A DNA stretch of 31,156 nt, from positions 1 to 31,156 of IMG/VR virus record IMGVR_UViG_3300028600_000015; one strand, given 5' to 3'. The DNA is from a virus. The notes below the pieces were generated by a model. The model worked only from the letters and a program-made list of their open reading frames with translations, was not told the DNA's origin and ran no database searches. This document shows, piece after piece, positions 21,901 through 29,528 of this stretch (position 1 is its first letter; the number at the start of each line of letters is the position of its first letter). Made by a program: the position numbers and the translations under genes.

Positions 21901-23029
21901 AAGGGATGCAAGCATAGACTTTGCTAGAGGAGGCAGTGCGAGCAAAGAAATAAATAAATACGTGCCATTCTTCAATGCTGGTGTACAAGGCTCAAACAAG
22001 GCTATTCGCGCTTTTAGAAAGAACCCTAAAGCAATGATAATGTATGCTTCTGCTACGATTACTATCCCTCAGATTTTGATTACAGGATATTATTTGCATG
22101 TTGCTCCAGAAGAAGAAAAGAAAGAATACTTAGAAATACCTGAGTGGCAACGAGATATGTTTTGGGTATTTAAAGTAGGAGACACATGGGCTAGGTATCC
22201 AAAGCCTTTTACTGTAGGTTTTGCATTTGGAAGCACAATAGAGCGATGGATGATATGGGCAGATTCCGAAGGAGAAACGGCTGTCTCTGATATGTTCTTT
22301 GACTTGTCTAAAGGCTTAGTCGCGGCACTAAGCCCTGTTTATGATCCAAGTGCTGTTTTTCCTAGCCCGATTAAAACTGCTGTTGAACAAGTTACTAATT
22401 ATAATTTTTTCCAAGGCAGACGTATTTATCCAGAATGGATGGATGCTAATCCTCCAGAGGAAAGAAAGACCGCTGGCACATCACTGACCGCGCAAGAGTT
22501 AGGCAAGGCGTTTAACTATTCTCCAGCAAAAATAGACAATCTTATCAGGGGAACTTTTGCAACATCTGGGCCTTACATTACAGATGCAGGTGACGTATTG
22601 CTTAAAAAAGTAAAAGAGTGGAATGGAGAAGAGTTTCCAGAAGACCCAACAAGCCCTGTTGACATACCTTTAGTCAGGGCATTTACCATGAGGTATCCTA
22701 CTGGGGGCATGTCTAATAGTGTGCAACAGTTTTATGAAACTCAAAAATTAGCAACAGAAGTTAAAAATGGGTTAGAGATATTTAAAGATGAGCGGCTTGA
22801 AGAATACAGGCAAGAAAATGAAGCGTTAATTTCTGTTACGCCTATTATCAACGCACAAGGCAAACGTATTAAACAAATTAACAGGTTAAGAAAAAACATA
22901 TACAAAGACCTAGGGATGAGTGGCAAAGAAAAAGAACAAGTGTTACGCGATTACGATGACCAAATACTTGATGCCGCTAGAATAGCTAATGAAGCACTTT
23001 CTGATGCATTGCGTGATTTAGAAAAATAA
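18944..23029 (+). CDS. Large internal virion protein, T7 gp16-like (1361 aa), with an LPD38-like region
   Basis: Expected to be ejected into the host envelope and to form the inner-membrane part of the DNA channel. Length matches T7 gp16 (1318 aa). It begins MPKYAELADGRVLEFPDEAS, a short domain also seen at the start of other ejection proteins. RPASILRTGATIVPEFMARN (about 854-873) and FARGGSASKEINKYVPFFNA (about 993-1012), followed by a hydrophobic stretch near 1030-1052 and YPKPFTVGFAFGSTIERWM, fit the large polyvalent protein-associated LPD38 region. I see no lytic transglycosylase motif at the N-terminus, unlike T7 gp16. Confidence 0.82.
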   Translation: MPKYAELADGRVLEFPDEASDQVMNDAVARFIQSVDTEDRIAIDVPEETGEIFFEDIGPSVMQQNEASINNAITFDSTEENGLPLIEQREEERNSTVELARSRFPKHTVDMWLNNPIGIGEVGDFIDWSQILPAGGIVQGAEAVGLLRISDRIREGQDVSEADKQYLDKWLDKSIEMEVRGMTFGGKFRYYGEQIPAFVAEFAATGGVGKSVQVAALKTTQELVKSRVLGQVAGATARVATQSAMLMPVQGYKAYGNIRISQGLEISETGQLIFREAKESPAISALKAYGYVSAEIAAELTGLAVASKLSKSVRFQKGKVALASGAITSINKLPANLKNNLYKAYQLIKPNARMSEVFTRAGWNGMLMELGEERVADILRESVNLALTEGYTMADVLEGITPDAEQLLLESGLIMTMGGTKAGASAAVNLLVRKGMALEDAQKSVDQLTSLEQDALVDDQLTVDDTPLTDEGVEITVDQAIEESIENIDNPAPDLITSAQQDQLSAGKEPDTIAADESIFDEVYYKWIDDLGALVDVAKEAAKRGKETFLENSVRLYAGVTGMALSSLNNGTTVLNEKGELIETGKGLKSILNDFDFNAMRIERDPKKRKKDLIDYLIARRYALDLKDRDDVKITEKQKEKSIKDLARISEKYGEDIVLLDTSAQEIYDYQDRMLQMLVSFGVMSQDKYNTIKAENPNYIPFQRVMDEEYGETAGLQGLQVKAGTTFAGKKLGQVIKKIEGSDKEIVDPIESIIRNTMRITDIAYQNRVANQLVDLADVMPEYISTTKPAMKTVTDPKTGTKISRPRETQPADVITVLVKGKRKYYKVHPSLVAAMTSMSPQEITGLGWLLSRPASILRTGATIVPEFMARNFIRDVHGSYVLSEARPNVIDVVKGLTARIGKNDLYERWRASGASFNSYMNMSDKGVQNAYAEIFKEEGKLKRYLKNPLNLPQDIGAVIEQSVRIGVYNAAKRKGMTDAESAMEARDASIDFARGGSASKEINKYVPFFNAGVQGSNKAIRAFRKNPKAMIMYASATITIPQILITGYYLHVAPEEEKKEYLEIPEWQRDMFWVFKVGDTWARYPKPFTVGFAFGSTIERWMIWADSEGETAVSDMFFDLSKGLVAALSPVYDPSAVFPSPIKTAVEQVTNYNFFQGRRIYPEWMDANPPEERKTAGTSLTAQELGKAFNYSPAKIDNLIRGTFATSGPYITDAGDVLLKKVKEWNGEEFPEDPTSPVDIPLVRAFTMRYPTGGMSNSVQQFYETQKLATEVKNGLEIFKDERLEEYRQENEALISVTPIINAQGKRIKQINRLRKNIYKDLGMSGKEKEQVLRDYDDQILDAARIANEALSDALRDLEK

Positions 23030-23059
23030 GCAGTTGGTGATTTGTAACTCATAAAATAG

Positions 23060-23065
23060 TATAAT
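23060..23065 (+). promoter_or_regulatory. Candidate -10 box before the tailspike gene
   Basis: A perfect TATAAT lies in the 62-nt gap between the last internal virion gene and the tailspike. No good -35 is present (TGATTT at 16-bp spacing). The following TTGGCAAATAAAAT resembles the TTGGTCAAATAATGAT after the TATAAT at 5960. Confidence 0.35.
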
Positions 23066-23091
23066 TGGCAAATAAAATATAGGACAAGATA

Positions 23092-25470
23092 ATGACCGTA
23101 ACGGCCTTAGTAACAAGAAATGACATAACGGCTACAGCCAGCCAGACAAGTTTTACCTATACATTTAGGGTTCTTGCCGCTACTGACATGGACGTATACC
23201 AGAATGGTGTCTTATTGTCCTCTGGTTACACTGTAAACAATGTTGGTACGGTGACTGGTGGTACTGTTGTTTTAGATAGCGGTGCAAGCGCAGGGCAGAT
23301 TGTAAGCCTTGTTCTTAATATGCCATTAGATCGTACTACCAACTATCAGAACAGTGGTGACTTTCTTGCCGCAGATGTCAACGAAGACTTTGATAAGATT
23401 TACATTGGTGCGGTTCAGAACGAAAATTCTCTTGATCGCAGTATAAGTTTGCAAGAAGTAGAGCCTACAGTATCAATGTCTCTTCCTCTTAAAGCAGATC
23501 GCGTAGGAAAATACTTGTATTTCAATGCTTCTACTGGCTCCCCTGAAGCTGGCGCAGTAACACCAACAGCGGCTAGTGATATTTCGTATCAACGCAGTGA
23601 GACAGGATCAGTTGCAACAACAGTACAAGCAAAACTTGAAGAAAGCGTTTCTGTTAAAGACTTTGGCGCAACAGGTGACAACGATACAGATGATACTGCC
23701 GCTATACAGGCCGCTTTGAATACAGGCAAATCAGTATACATTCCTATTGGTGATTATAAAGTATCAGCTACTATATACCTTACAACAGCAGGGCAACGCT
23801 TGTATGGTGAGAGTAGAGTAGATAGTAAAATTAAACGTACTAACACAACTAGTCCTGTGTTAGAAATGAGATATCCGCGTATTACTATTGATAACTTTAC
23901 TATTCAGCACACTTCCTTACCTAACAAGTTAGAGATAGAATCAGCTAGAACAAGCTCTAATGTTGGACAGGGCGCACTATTGTATTGGCCTGAAACAGAT
24001 GGTGATAATAATAAAGGAAAAGGATGGCATACCATACGTAATATGTCTTTAAGGAATGGTTACTCTGGTATAGAAAATGATTGGAATGCTACAGAAAGTG
24101 GCGTTTTTAGTGCGGCATTTGAAAACATATACTGCCGACAAATTAATGGATCATTTGTATTGCTAAATCCTGGCGGTTCAGCCAACAGTGGATGTCTCTG
24201 GAACAACTGTTACTTTGCTAACCAAAGGGGCGATGGCATATTAATGAATCGAGCGTTTGATTACAGAGAGGGAGCAAACAGTTCCTTCAATCAATTAAAC
24301 ATAGAAGCCTGTAACGTAGTAGCTAACGAAGTTATGTATATGCAGAATATACGTGGCGCAGTGTTTGATTCTATTCACGTTGAAGATGTCACTATTGCGC
24401 CTACTTCAGCTACAGCAGGGTCTTTTTTAAATCTAACAACTTCTAGCTCTTTAGTCCTAGGTGGCGTACATATTAACAAGCTAGGTGTAAATACTGGTAC
24501 AGGGGCAGGACAAGCAAGTCACTTTAGTGTGTTTAAAATAGCAGGAAATGGAACTCAACAACCTTCATTTGTTGCAACTGAAACTTCTGTTAGGGCTGTG
24601 ACTGCCGATGCAGAAGGAGTTAATGCGTTAATTGCAATATATAATGCAACAGCTACGGCTTCAGAAACAACAACTCTTGTAGTTAGTGACGGTGTAACAA
24701 CAGTTAGTATACCAAGTGCAACCTACACTTCGCTTGCTCAACAGGTAACTGCAATACAAGGAGGCACAGGTTACGACGCGTTAAAATTCGATGTCTCTTT
24801 AAATGATGCAAAAGATGGGTTTAAGTTTTATTATACTACCACTGTTGGATCAACTCCAACCTTAACAGGTTCAGGAAGTAGCCACACAGTTAGCCTTTCT
24901 ACTGCTGGATTTATTAATGGATTAAACCCAACTAACTTCTATCTCGTCAATATGACTGATAGTGACTTAGAGCTTAGCGAGGGAGTATCTGTTGGTTTAA
25001 ATGGTGTCAGGTCAGAGAAGAACATTACTAAAGCTGTGTACTCTTCTGATGCGGACTTAGAGAACTATGGAATCAATAAGCTAGAGTTTGCATATTTCGA
25101 TGGATCTTCTTCTGCTACAAAGATTGAGAACTACACTACTCTTAATAACATAGGTAATTTCATACGTCTTGTTGACCAGTCGAGCGTTACAATAGCAAGC
25201 GGTGTTATCACTGTCACTGGGGCTAACGCATTTATTGACACTGAGGGTTCAGCATCTACTGATGATCTGGATACTATTAATGGTGGTAGCTCTGGTGACA
25301 TACTAATCTGTACAGCTAACAACGGGTCAAGAACTGTCGTATTAAAGGATGGTAGTGGAAACCTTAAGTTAGCAGGTGATTTTTCTTTAGATACTATAAA
25401 CGACAAAATTGTGCTGATTAAAAATAGTAGCGGTAATTGGTGTGAACTAAGCCGTTCCAACAACGCTTAA
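23092..25470 (+). CDS. Tailspike / tail fibre with pectate-lyase-type beta-helix (792 aa)
   Basis: The receptor-binding protein, likely a trimeric spike with enzymatic or binding activity on surface polysaccharide. Residues 1-130 (TASQTSFTYTFRVLAATDMD, VYQNGVLLSSGYTVNNVGTV, DFDKIYIGAVQNENSLDRSI) match the T7 gp17-type N-terminal tail-attachment domain. VSVKDFGATGDNDTDDTAAI (about 186-205) starts a pectate lyase superfamily 3 beta-helix that runs to roughly residue 500. A Thr/Ser-rich region follows. The C-terminal about 91 residues form a module repeated in the next gene. AGGA lies 8 nt before the ATG. Confidence 0.88.
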   Translation: MTVTALVTRNDITATASQTSFTYTFRVLAATDMDVYQNGVLLSSGYTVNNVGTVTGGTVVLDSGASAGQIVSLVLNMPLDRTTNYQNSGDFLAADVNEDFDKIYIGAVQNENSLDRSISLQEVEPTVSMSLPLKADRVGKYLYFNASTGSPEAGAVTPTAASDISYQRSETGSVATTVQAKLEESVSVKDFGATGDNDTDDTAAIQAALNTGKSVYIPIGDYKVSATIYLTTAGQRLYGESRVDSKIKRTNTTSPVLEMRYPRITIDNFTIQHTSLPNKLEIESARTSSNVGQGALLYWPETDGDNNKGKGWHTIRNMSLRNGYSGIENDWNATESGVFSAAFENIYCRQINGSFVLLNPGGSANSGCLWNNCYFANQRGDGILMNRAFDYREGANSSFNQLNIEACNVVANEVMYMQNIRGAVFDSIHVEDVTIAPTSATAGSFLNLTTSSSLVLGGVHINKLGVNTGTGAGQASHFSVFKIAGNGTQQPSFVATETSVRAVTADAEGVNALIAIYNATATASETTTLVVSDGVTTVSIPSATYTSLAQQVTAIQGGTGYDALKFDVSLNDAKDGFKFYYTTTVGSTPTLTGSGSSHTVSLSTAGFINGLNPTNFYLVNMTDSDLELSEGVSVGLNGVRSEKNITKAVYSSDADLENYGINKLEFAYFDGSSSATKIENYTTLNNIGNFIRLVDQSSVTIASGVITVTGANAFIDTEGSASTDDLDTINGGSSGDILICTANNGSRTVVLKDGSGNLKLAGDFSLDTINDKIVLIKNSSGNWCELSRSNNA

Positions 25471-25485
25471 TAATAGGAAATAGAT

Positions 25486-25866
25486 ATGAGCATTAAACAA
25501 TACGGTGGAGTCTTTGGGCGAAACCCTACATTTAACAATGTACAGGCAAACAGCTTAAACTTTGGCGATAACCCTATTGAAGTTGTTGTTGCATCTGGAG
25601 TCATTACGGCTGTGGGTTCTTTCTTGTCTGTTGACACAGAAGGCGGTGCATCTACTGACGATTTAGATACAGTCAATGGTGGTCGTGCAGGGCAGATGTT
25701 AATTTTAAAGCCTAAAAATAATGCAAGAACTATTGTTGCAAAAGACAACTCTGGCAACTTAAAGCTAGAAGGTGACTTTTCTATGGATAATGCCAATGAT
25801 GCCTTAGTTCTTATATACACTGGCAGTAATTGGCTTGAAGTATCTAGGTCTAATAACGCGGCCTAA
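25486..25866 (+). CDS. Stand-alone copy of the tailspike C-terminal module (126 aa)
   Basis: It begins MSIKQYGGVFGRNPTFNNVQ. From about residue 36 to the end it aligns with the last 91 residues of the tailspike: both have DTEGxASTDDLDTxNGG, KDxSGNLKLxGDFSxD and SRSNNA. By hand I count about 56 identities in 91. DNA identity is clearly lower, so the duplication is old or the copies have different origins. The module may trimerise, bind receptor or act as a capsid/tail spike tip. It lies 15 nt downstream with AGGA before the ATG. Confidence 0.7.
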   Translation: MSIKQYGGVFGRNPTFNNVQANSLNFGDNPIEVVVASGVITAVGSFLSVDTEGGASTDDLDTVNGGRAGQMLILKPKNNARTIVAKDNSGNLKLEGDFSMDNANDALVLIYTGSNWLEVSRSNNAA

Positions 25867-25896
25867 CATTAATTAAACGCAACGAAGGATTTTAAA

Positions 25897-26202
25897 ATGA
25901 CAACTTATGTTACAGCAACTATTACCGCTGAGAATACTTTTACTAGCACAGTATTTTTTGACGGATATTTTAACTTTTCAGCTTCAGGCACGTTTGCTAA
26001 TGGAAACATAGTTACCGTACAAAGAAGTATAGATGGATCTACTTGGCATGATGTGGATACCTTTACTGGTATAGAAGAGGCGGTAGGGTTTGAGCCTGAA
26101 CCAGCAATGCGATATAGGGCTGGTGTTAAGACTGGAGAGTTTGGCTCTGGATCAAGCACGGTTCTACGGTTTGGTGGAATCTGGAGACAGCCTGTTTCTT
26201 AA
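25897..26202 (+). CDS. Small beta-rich tail-region protein (101 aa)
   Basis: AAGGA lies 8 nt before the ATG. The product begins MTTYVTATITAENTFTSTVF and contains FFDGYFNFSASGTFANGNIV and VQRSIDGSTWHDVDTF, then YRAGVKTGEFGSGSSTVLRF. The 'v..QRS.DG.tW.dv..ft' pattern suggests an immunoglobulin-like or jelly-roll sandwich. Short proteins of this type accompany tail fibre genes in many phages. It has no catalytic motif that I can see. It is probably a virion or host-binding accessory. Confidence 0.65.
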   Translation: MTTYVTATITAENTFTSTVFFDGYFNFSASGTFANGNIVTVQRSIDGSTWHDVDTFTGIEEAVGFEPEPAMRYRAGVKTGEFGSGSSTVLRFGGIWRQPVS

Positions 26203-26218
26203 CTAATTGGATATTATC

Positions 26219-26404
26219 ATGCCTAAAGAGGGACCTGAAATGATAGACGTAACGAAAGATACACTGGATGTATTAGCTGGCTCGACGGCTGTGTTCAGCC
26301 TAGCAGGGATTCTTCCTCCTATCGCGGCATTGTTTACAATCGTTTATACAGGTATACGTATTTGGGAAAGTGATACGGTAAAAACATTTACAGGCAGAAA
26401 GTAA
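26219..26404 (+). CDS. Holin-like small membrane protein (61 or 54 aa)
   Basis: From ATG 26219 it reads MPKEGPEMIDVTKDTLDVLA, then a hydrophobic region LAGSTAVFSLAGILPPIAAL FTIVYTGIRIW broken by a PP pair, and a basic tail. The better ribosome site (AGAGGGA, 6 nt before) belongs to the second ATG at 26240. The length and TM-Pro-Pro-TM pattern are like small holins between tail and lysis genes. Two Met starts are a known holin trait, but could be accidental here. It precedes two exported proteins and a second, 3-TM holin. Confidence 0.6.
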   Translation: MPKEGPEMIDVTKDTLDVLAGSTAVFSLAGILPPIAALFTIVYTGIRIWESDTVKTFTGRK

Positions 26405-26445
26405 TGCATAGGATTAATCAAGCACAAAACAATAATTGATACAAA

Positions 26446-27165
26446 ATGCAAAAAGTTCTTATTTTTATATTCTTTTTAAGCAGATCATTAATTGCACAAG
26501 AAGAACCAATGGGCGATACGGACAGTCAGAATACGCAAGATGGATCGCTCAACACAAACACCGTAGGATCAGTAGTTAGTAGTAACAACAATAGCAAGGA
26601 TGAGTCAGTAAGCAATACTTACAATGGCGCAGGATCTAGCTCATCAATGCCAGTAGGTTCAGCGATAGCCCCTAGTTATATGTCTAACGGTATGGAAACG
26701 TGTCTGCAAGGATCAGGCCGTAGTATCCAAACAGGACTGATTGGTTATACAGATGGCTCTTACGAAAAAGATGTTGATTGTAATCGTCGCAGGGATGCCA
26801 AGCTTTTAAATGATTTAGGAATGAAAGTAGCGGCTATCAGTCGTCTTTGCCAAGGCAGTGTTGAAACCTTTAGATCAATGATGCTTTCAGCAACCCCCTG
26901 TCCTTTAATAGCCAGCGGAAAACTAGTTGTAGGTAAACGTGCTTTTCTGTTAATGAAAACACAACCTAATTTGTACATCCCTGATTATGGTGAAGTAGCA
27001 GTAAAACGCACTGCAACATGGTCTAAAAAGCCACCAACGCCGAAATACAGCGACACGCAAAAATGGTACAACTCAATTTTAGGGATAGGAACAGATGATG
27101 ATGAAAATGAAGAAAGCGGTTCTGATGAGCTTGTGTCTGTTATGTTCAGGCGTTCAATCAAGTGA
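26446..27165 (+). CDS. Exported protein of unknown function (239 aa)
   Basis: A Sec signal peptide is clear: MQKVLIFIFFLSRSLIAQEE, with likely cleavage after LIA. A Ser/Asn/Gly-rich linker follows (residues about 25-70), then a more conserved-looking part with SNGMETCLQGSGRSIQTGLI, DVDCNRRRDAKLLNDLGM and SATPCPLIASG; its four or five cysteines could form disulfides in the periplasm. No Shine-Dalgarno is visible before the ATG. The last 71 nt overlap the next exported gene in another frame. I recognise no family; the site between holin-like and spanin-like genes suggests a late envelope role. Confidence 0.72.
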   Translation: MQKVLIFIFFLSRSLIAQEEPMGDTDSQNTQDGSLNTNTVGSVVSSNNNSKDESVSNTYNGAGSSSSMPVGSAIAPSYMSNGMETCLQGSGRSIQTGLIGYTDGSYEKDVDCNRRRDAKLLNDLGMKVAAISRLCQGSVETFRSMMLSATPCPLIASGKLVVGKRAFLLMKTQPNLYIPDYGEVAVKRTATWSKKPPTPKYSDTQKWYNSILGIGTDDDENEESGSDELVSVMFRRSIK

Positions 27166-27958
27166 GCTTGACACTCTAATAGAAACGTCTAGCGCAATCG
27201 TTGATCAGATAGATAAAGGCATTATGTTTGTTGGAGGTTCAATCCACGCATCTCAGACAGGCATGGGTATTTCTAGCGGACAGCTTTCAGGAAACTATTA
27301 CATATCTAGCGAGCAAGTCACTGCTTACAACTCTGCTTTGTCTGGCATGGTTAATTACCTGCCTTATGGTTCTGCTGAAGATTACCTCAACGAGCAAGCG
27401 CAAAGTGAACTCGATGCAATGGAAGATGCTATTGAGGAATTTACTACTGTAGTGGTTGATATGCTTGAGGTACAGGAAGTAGCAGAACGCGCTGAAACGG
27501 CTGAAACCCCCGATGATCAAGCAGAAGTCCAAGACTACATAGCGCAGAATGATATGTCAGTTTCTCAAGAGGACGCTGATACTTACAATCAAAGTCTAGA
27601 TGATATTGAAGAACACGCTAACGCGGCAGGAGCTTTCTTAGCTGTAGCAGGGAACCCAGAAGCGGTAGCATTTTTAGATCAAGGTGCAATGGACAACAAC
27701 ACTCGCGTCGAAAATAACACGCTTACTTACAGTTCTACTAACCAAGCTGTTGAATTAGCTTGGGCATCTAGCGAGACAGTCAGCAGTGTGTATCTTAATG
27801 GGCAGGGTAATTACGGCCTAGACATTTATGCAACGGAAACTGAAATTCTTAACACTGGTTACGAGAGTTTGTTCTACAACACTGGCCCAACGGCTTTAGG
27901 GTTTAATTGCTTCATGTATCAAATTGATTGTGAAGATGAAGAAAGTGATAACACATGA
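27095..27958 (+). CDS. Second exported protein of unknown function (287 aa)
   Basis: Three consecutive ATGs follow AGGATAGGAACAG; the first at 27095 has 4-nt spacing, the second 7-nt. Residues 5-24 (MKKAVLMSLCLLCSGVQSSE) form a Sec signal peptide, cleaved probably near VQS. There is no proper lipobox. The mature protein is very acidic, with helical stretches (EQAQSELDAMEDAIEEFTTV, EVAERAETAETPDDQAEVQD) and a beta-rich C-terminus with a cysteine pair (FNCFMYQIDCEDEE). It overlaps the previous gene by 71 nt and the next by ATGA. Its role is unknown. Confidence 0.72.
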   Translation: MMMKMKKAVLMSLCLLCSGVQSSELDTLIETSSAIVDQIDKGIMFVGGSIHASQTGMGISSGQLSGNYYISSEQVTAYNSALSGMVNYLPYGSAEDYLNEQAQSELDAMEDAIEEFTTVVVDMLEVQEVAERAETAETPDDQAEVQDYIAQNDMSVSQEDADTYNQSLDDIEEHANAAGAFLAVAGNPEAVAFLDQGAMDNNTRVENNTLTYSSTNQAVELAWASSETVSSVYLNGQGNYGLDIYATETEILNTGYESLFYNTGPTALGFNCFMYQIDCEDEESDNT

Positions 27959-28464
27959 GCCTAGAAGAGACTGAGTTAAAAATTGGCGGCACATCCTTTA
28001 AAGGTGTGTACATTGCAATTTTGTTTAGTCTTGCAACAACCTTGGGTGGCGGTGTATGGACAGCAAGCAGTTTGTATTCACGGCTTGAGTCTGTAGAGTT
28101 GAATGAGATACCAAACATTACGCCTCTTCAAGAACAAGTTGTAACAAACAAACAAGAACTTTTGAGTGAGATTGAGTTAATTAAACAAGAACTAGCAGAC
28201 AATGATGTGTCGCAGTTACAGGGCAAACTAGCAACATTAGGGGCTAATCTACAAACGATAATTGACCAGCAAGATAGGTTGTTATTAATTGATGAAAATG
28301 TAAATGACCTTGAAAAAGAAATTGAATCCATGAAAGCTACAGTAACAAAGGCTGAGTTAGTCACAGAAAAGGTCAGTGGATTTGAAGCAAAGATAACTAC
28401 AATTAAGCGAGAGGTAGAAGACCTGTGGTCTGCAATGGACTACCTTTCTAACCCATTAAAGTAA
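27955..28464 (+). CDS. Membrane-anchored coiled-coil protein, spanin-like (169 aa)
   Basis: After a short N-terminus (MSLEETELKIGGTSFKG) there is one membrane segment (about 18-38, VYIAILFSLATTLGGGVWTA) and then a long coiled coil (about 45-160) with regular Leu/Ile/Val heptads. With the N-terminus inside, the coil would project into the periplasm, as in inner-membrane spanins (Rz type). No second lipoprotein gene (Rz1) is apparent inside or after it, so spanin function is an inference from topology and context. It lies between exported proteins and the 3-TM holin. Confidence 0.65.
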   Translation: MSLEETELKIGGTSFKGVYIAILFSLATTLGGGVWTASSLYSRLESVELNEIPNITPLQEQVVTNKQELLSEIELIKQELADNDVSQLQGKLATLGANLQTIIDQQDRLLLIDENVNDLEKEIESMKATVTKAELVTEKVSGFEAKITTIKREVEDLWSAMDYLSNPLK

Positions 28465-28481
28465 TATAAGAAGATTATATA

Positions 28482-28859
28482 ATGAGCGTATTAACCTCCC
28501 TAATTGCGCCTGTCACTGGGCTACTTGATAAATGGATACCTGATGCCACCGAAAAGCAGAAGATTGCTTATGAACTCTCAACGCTTTCTGAACGCCACGC
28601 GCAGGAACTCGCAGTCGCTCAGATTGAACTCAACAAAGCAGAAGCCCAAGGAAACTGGTTTCAATCAAGTTGGCGGCCTGCAACAGGATGGGTCTGCGTA
28701 CTTGGATTCGCAGTCAACTTCCTAATCTCACCACTGGCGGCAGGGTTTGGTGTAGTTATCCCTCAGGCGGACACATCTGTAATGATGCCTGTATTAATGG
28801 GAATGCTGGGCTTAGGTGGAATGCGTACAGCAGAAAGAATGAAGGGTGTAGGAAAATGA
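28482..28859 (+). CDS. 3-TM holin family protein (GTA_holin_3TM-like)
   Basis: The N-terminal half is an amphipathic helix (YELSTLSERHAQELAVAQIE). Then NWFQSSWRPATGWVCVLGFA (58-77), a hydrophobic stretch, and MPVLMGMLGLGGMRTAERMK (102-121) give the family signature 'WRPxTGW...GmLGlGgxRTxEK'. It should oligomerise in the inner membrane and time lysis. Length (125 aa) is normal. The stop overlaps the start of the M15 peptidase by ATGA, a classic holin-endolysin pair. Confidence 0.88.
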   Translation: MSVLTSLIAPVTGLLDKWIPDATEKQKIAYELSTLSERHAQELAVAQIELNKAEAQGNWFQSSWRPATGWVCVLGFAVNFLISPLAAGFGVVIPQADTSVMMPVLMGMLGLGGMRTAERMKGVGK

Positions 28860-29197
28860 GATACTTCCAGCTAAAAGACTTCAACTGTCAGGAGACAGGC
28901 AACAATGAGATGTGTTCTGATTTTATGGATAAGTTGGATGAGTTACGCCATGTATGCGGATTTCCGTTTATCATTACCAGTGGGTACAGGGACAAGACCC
29001 ACAGCATTGAAGCTAGAAAGGCAAAGGTCGGAACCCACGGACAAGGGATAGCGGCAGACATTAGAATTAATAACGGAAACGAAGCGTACCAGATTATAAA
29101 GAACGCTCAGTCAATGGGCTTCAATGGGATAGGGGTAGCTAAGACCTTCATCCATGTCGATACTAGAAAGACTATGCCTGTTATCTGGACGTATTAA
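28856..29197 (+). CDS. M15-family peptidase, probable endolysin (113 aa)
   Basis: Zinc peptidase of the M15 (D-Ala-D-Ala carboxypeptidase / L-Ala-D-Glu endopeptidase) fold that cleaves peptidoglycan stem peptides. Visible: SGYRD (42-46), H61-x6-D68 in THGQGIAADI, and H100 in FIHVDT, the three zinc ligands. Length is typical of short M15 endolysins; no separate cell-wall binding domain or signal peptide is present, so release depends on the holin. ATG 28856 is chosen because it overlaps the holin stop and starts the conserved domain. It overlaps the convergent minus-strand gene by 4 nt. Confidence 0.88.
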   Translation: MRYFQLKDFNCQETGNNEMCSDFMDKLDELRHVCGFPFIITSGYRDKTHSIEARKAKVGTHGQGIAADIRINNGNEAYQIIKNAQSMGFNGIGVAKTFIHVDTRKTMPVIWTY

Positions 29198-29343
29198 CTT
29201 AACAGGCTCTTTGCTGTCTTCTTAGACTTCCTGAATGCCTTGGCTGTAGGCGCGCCTTTAGACCCAACCTTACGCATCTTCTCACCAGACCCAGCGGCTA
29301 TTCTCTTTCTCTTAGCGTGTATGTTTGCGTATAAACCTTTCAT
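29194..29343 (-). CDS. Small very basic phage protein (49 aa)
   Basis: The product begins MKGLYANIHAKRKRIAAGSG and continues EKMRKVGSKGAPTAKAFRKS, about one third Lys/Arg. The 'MKGLYANIHAKRxRI..GSGEKMR..GskGaPta' sequence is one I recognise as very widespread in phage genomes. Its function is not established; nucleic-acid binding or head filling is plausible. It starts at TAATG sharing its A with the previous stop and ends in a 4-nt convergent overlap with the endolysin gene. Confidence 0.75.
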   Translation of the reverse strand: MKGLYANIHAKRKRIAAGSGEKMRKVGSKGAPTAKAFRKSKKTAKSLLS

Positions 29344-29519
29344 TATTTCTTCAACATTGATTTCTTTTTACGGTACTTCTTTCTGCCTGCCTCATCTCGC
29401 AAAGCCTGTATAGCTTTTTCAGCTTGCTCTTTGTCTAGCGGCATAGAACGTGCGCGTTTAGCTTTTACTTTCTTTGGTCGTCCTACCTTACTTCCGTATG
29501 TACCCTTACCTTGTGGCAT
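29343..29519 (-). CDS. Small very basic phage protein (58 aa)
   Basis: TAGGAGAATACA precedes the ATG, a strong ribosome site. The product begins MPQGKGTYGSKVGRPKKVKA and ends RKKYRKKKSMLKK. The GKGTYGSKVGRPKK start recurs in many phage basic proteins and includes an AT-hook-like GRPKK. A charged helix (DKEQAEKAIQALRDEAGRKK) follows. Function is unknown, but DNA or RNA binding is likely. The gene is coupled to the 49-aa gene by TAATG. Confidence 0.7.
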   Translation of the reverse strand: MPQGKGTYGSKVGRPKKVKAKRARSMPLDKEQAEKAIQALRDEAGRKKYRKKKSMLKK

Positions 29520-29528
29520 TGTATTCTC

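Noticed and set aside
26404-26438. An 11-codon ORF (MHRINQAQNNN) between the holin-like gene and the first exported protein
   Set aside because: It overlaps a stop as TAATG but has no other support and is too short to separate from chance.
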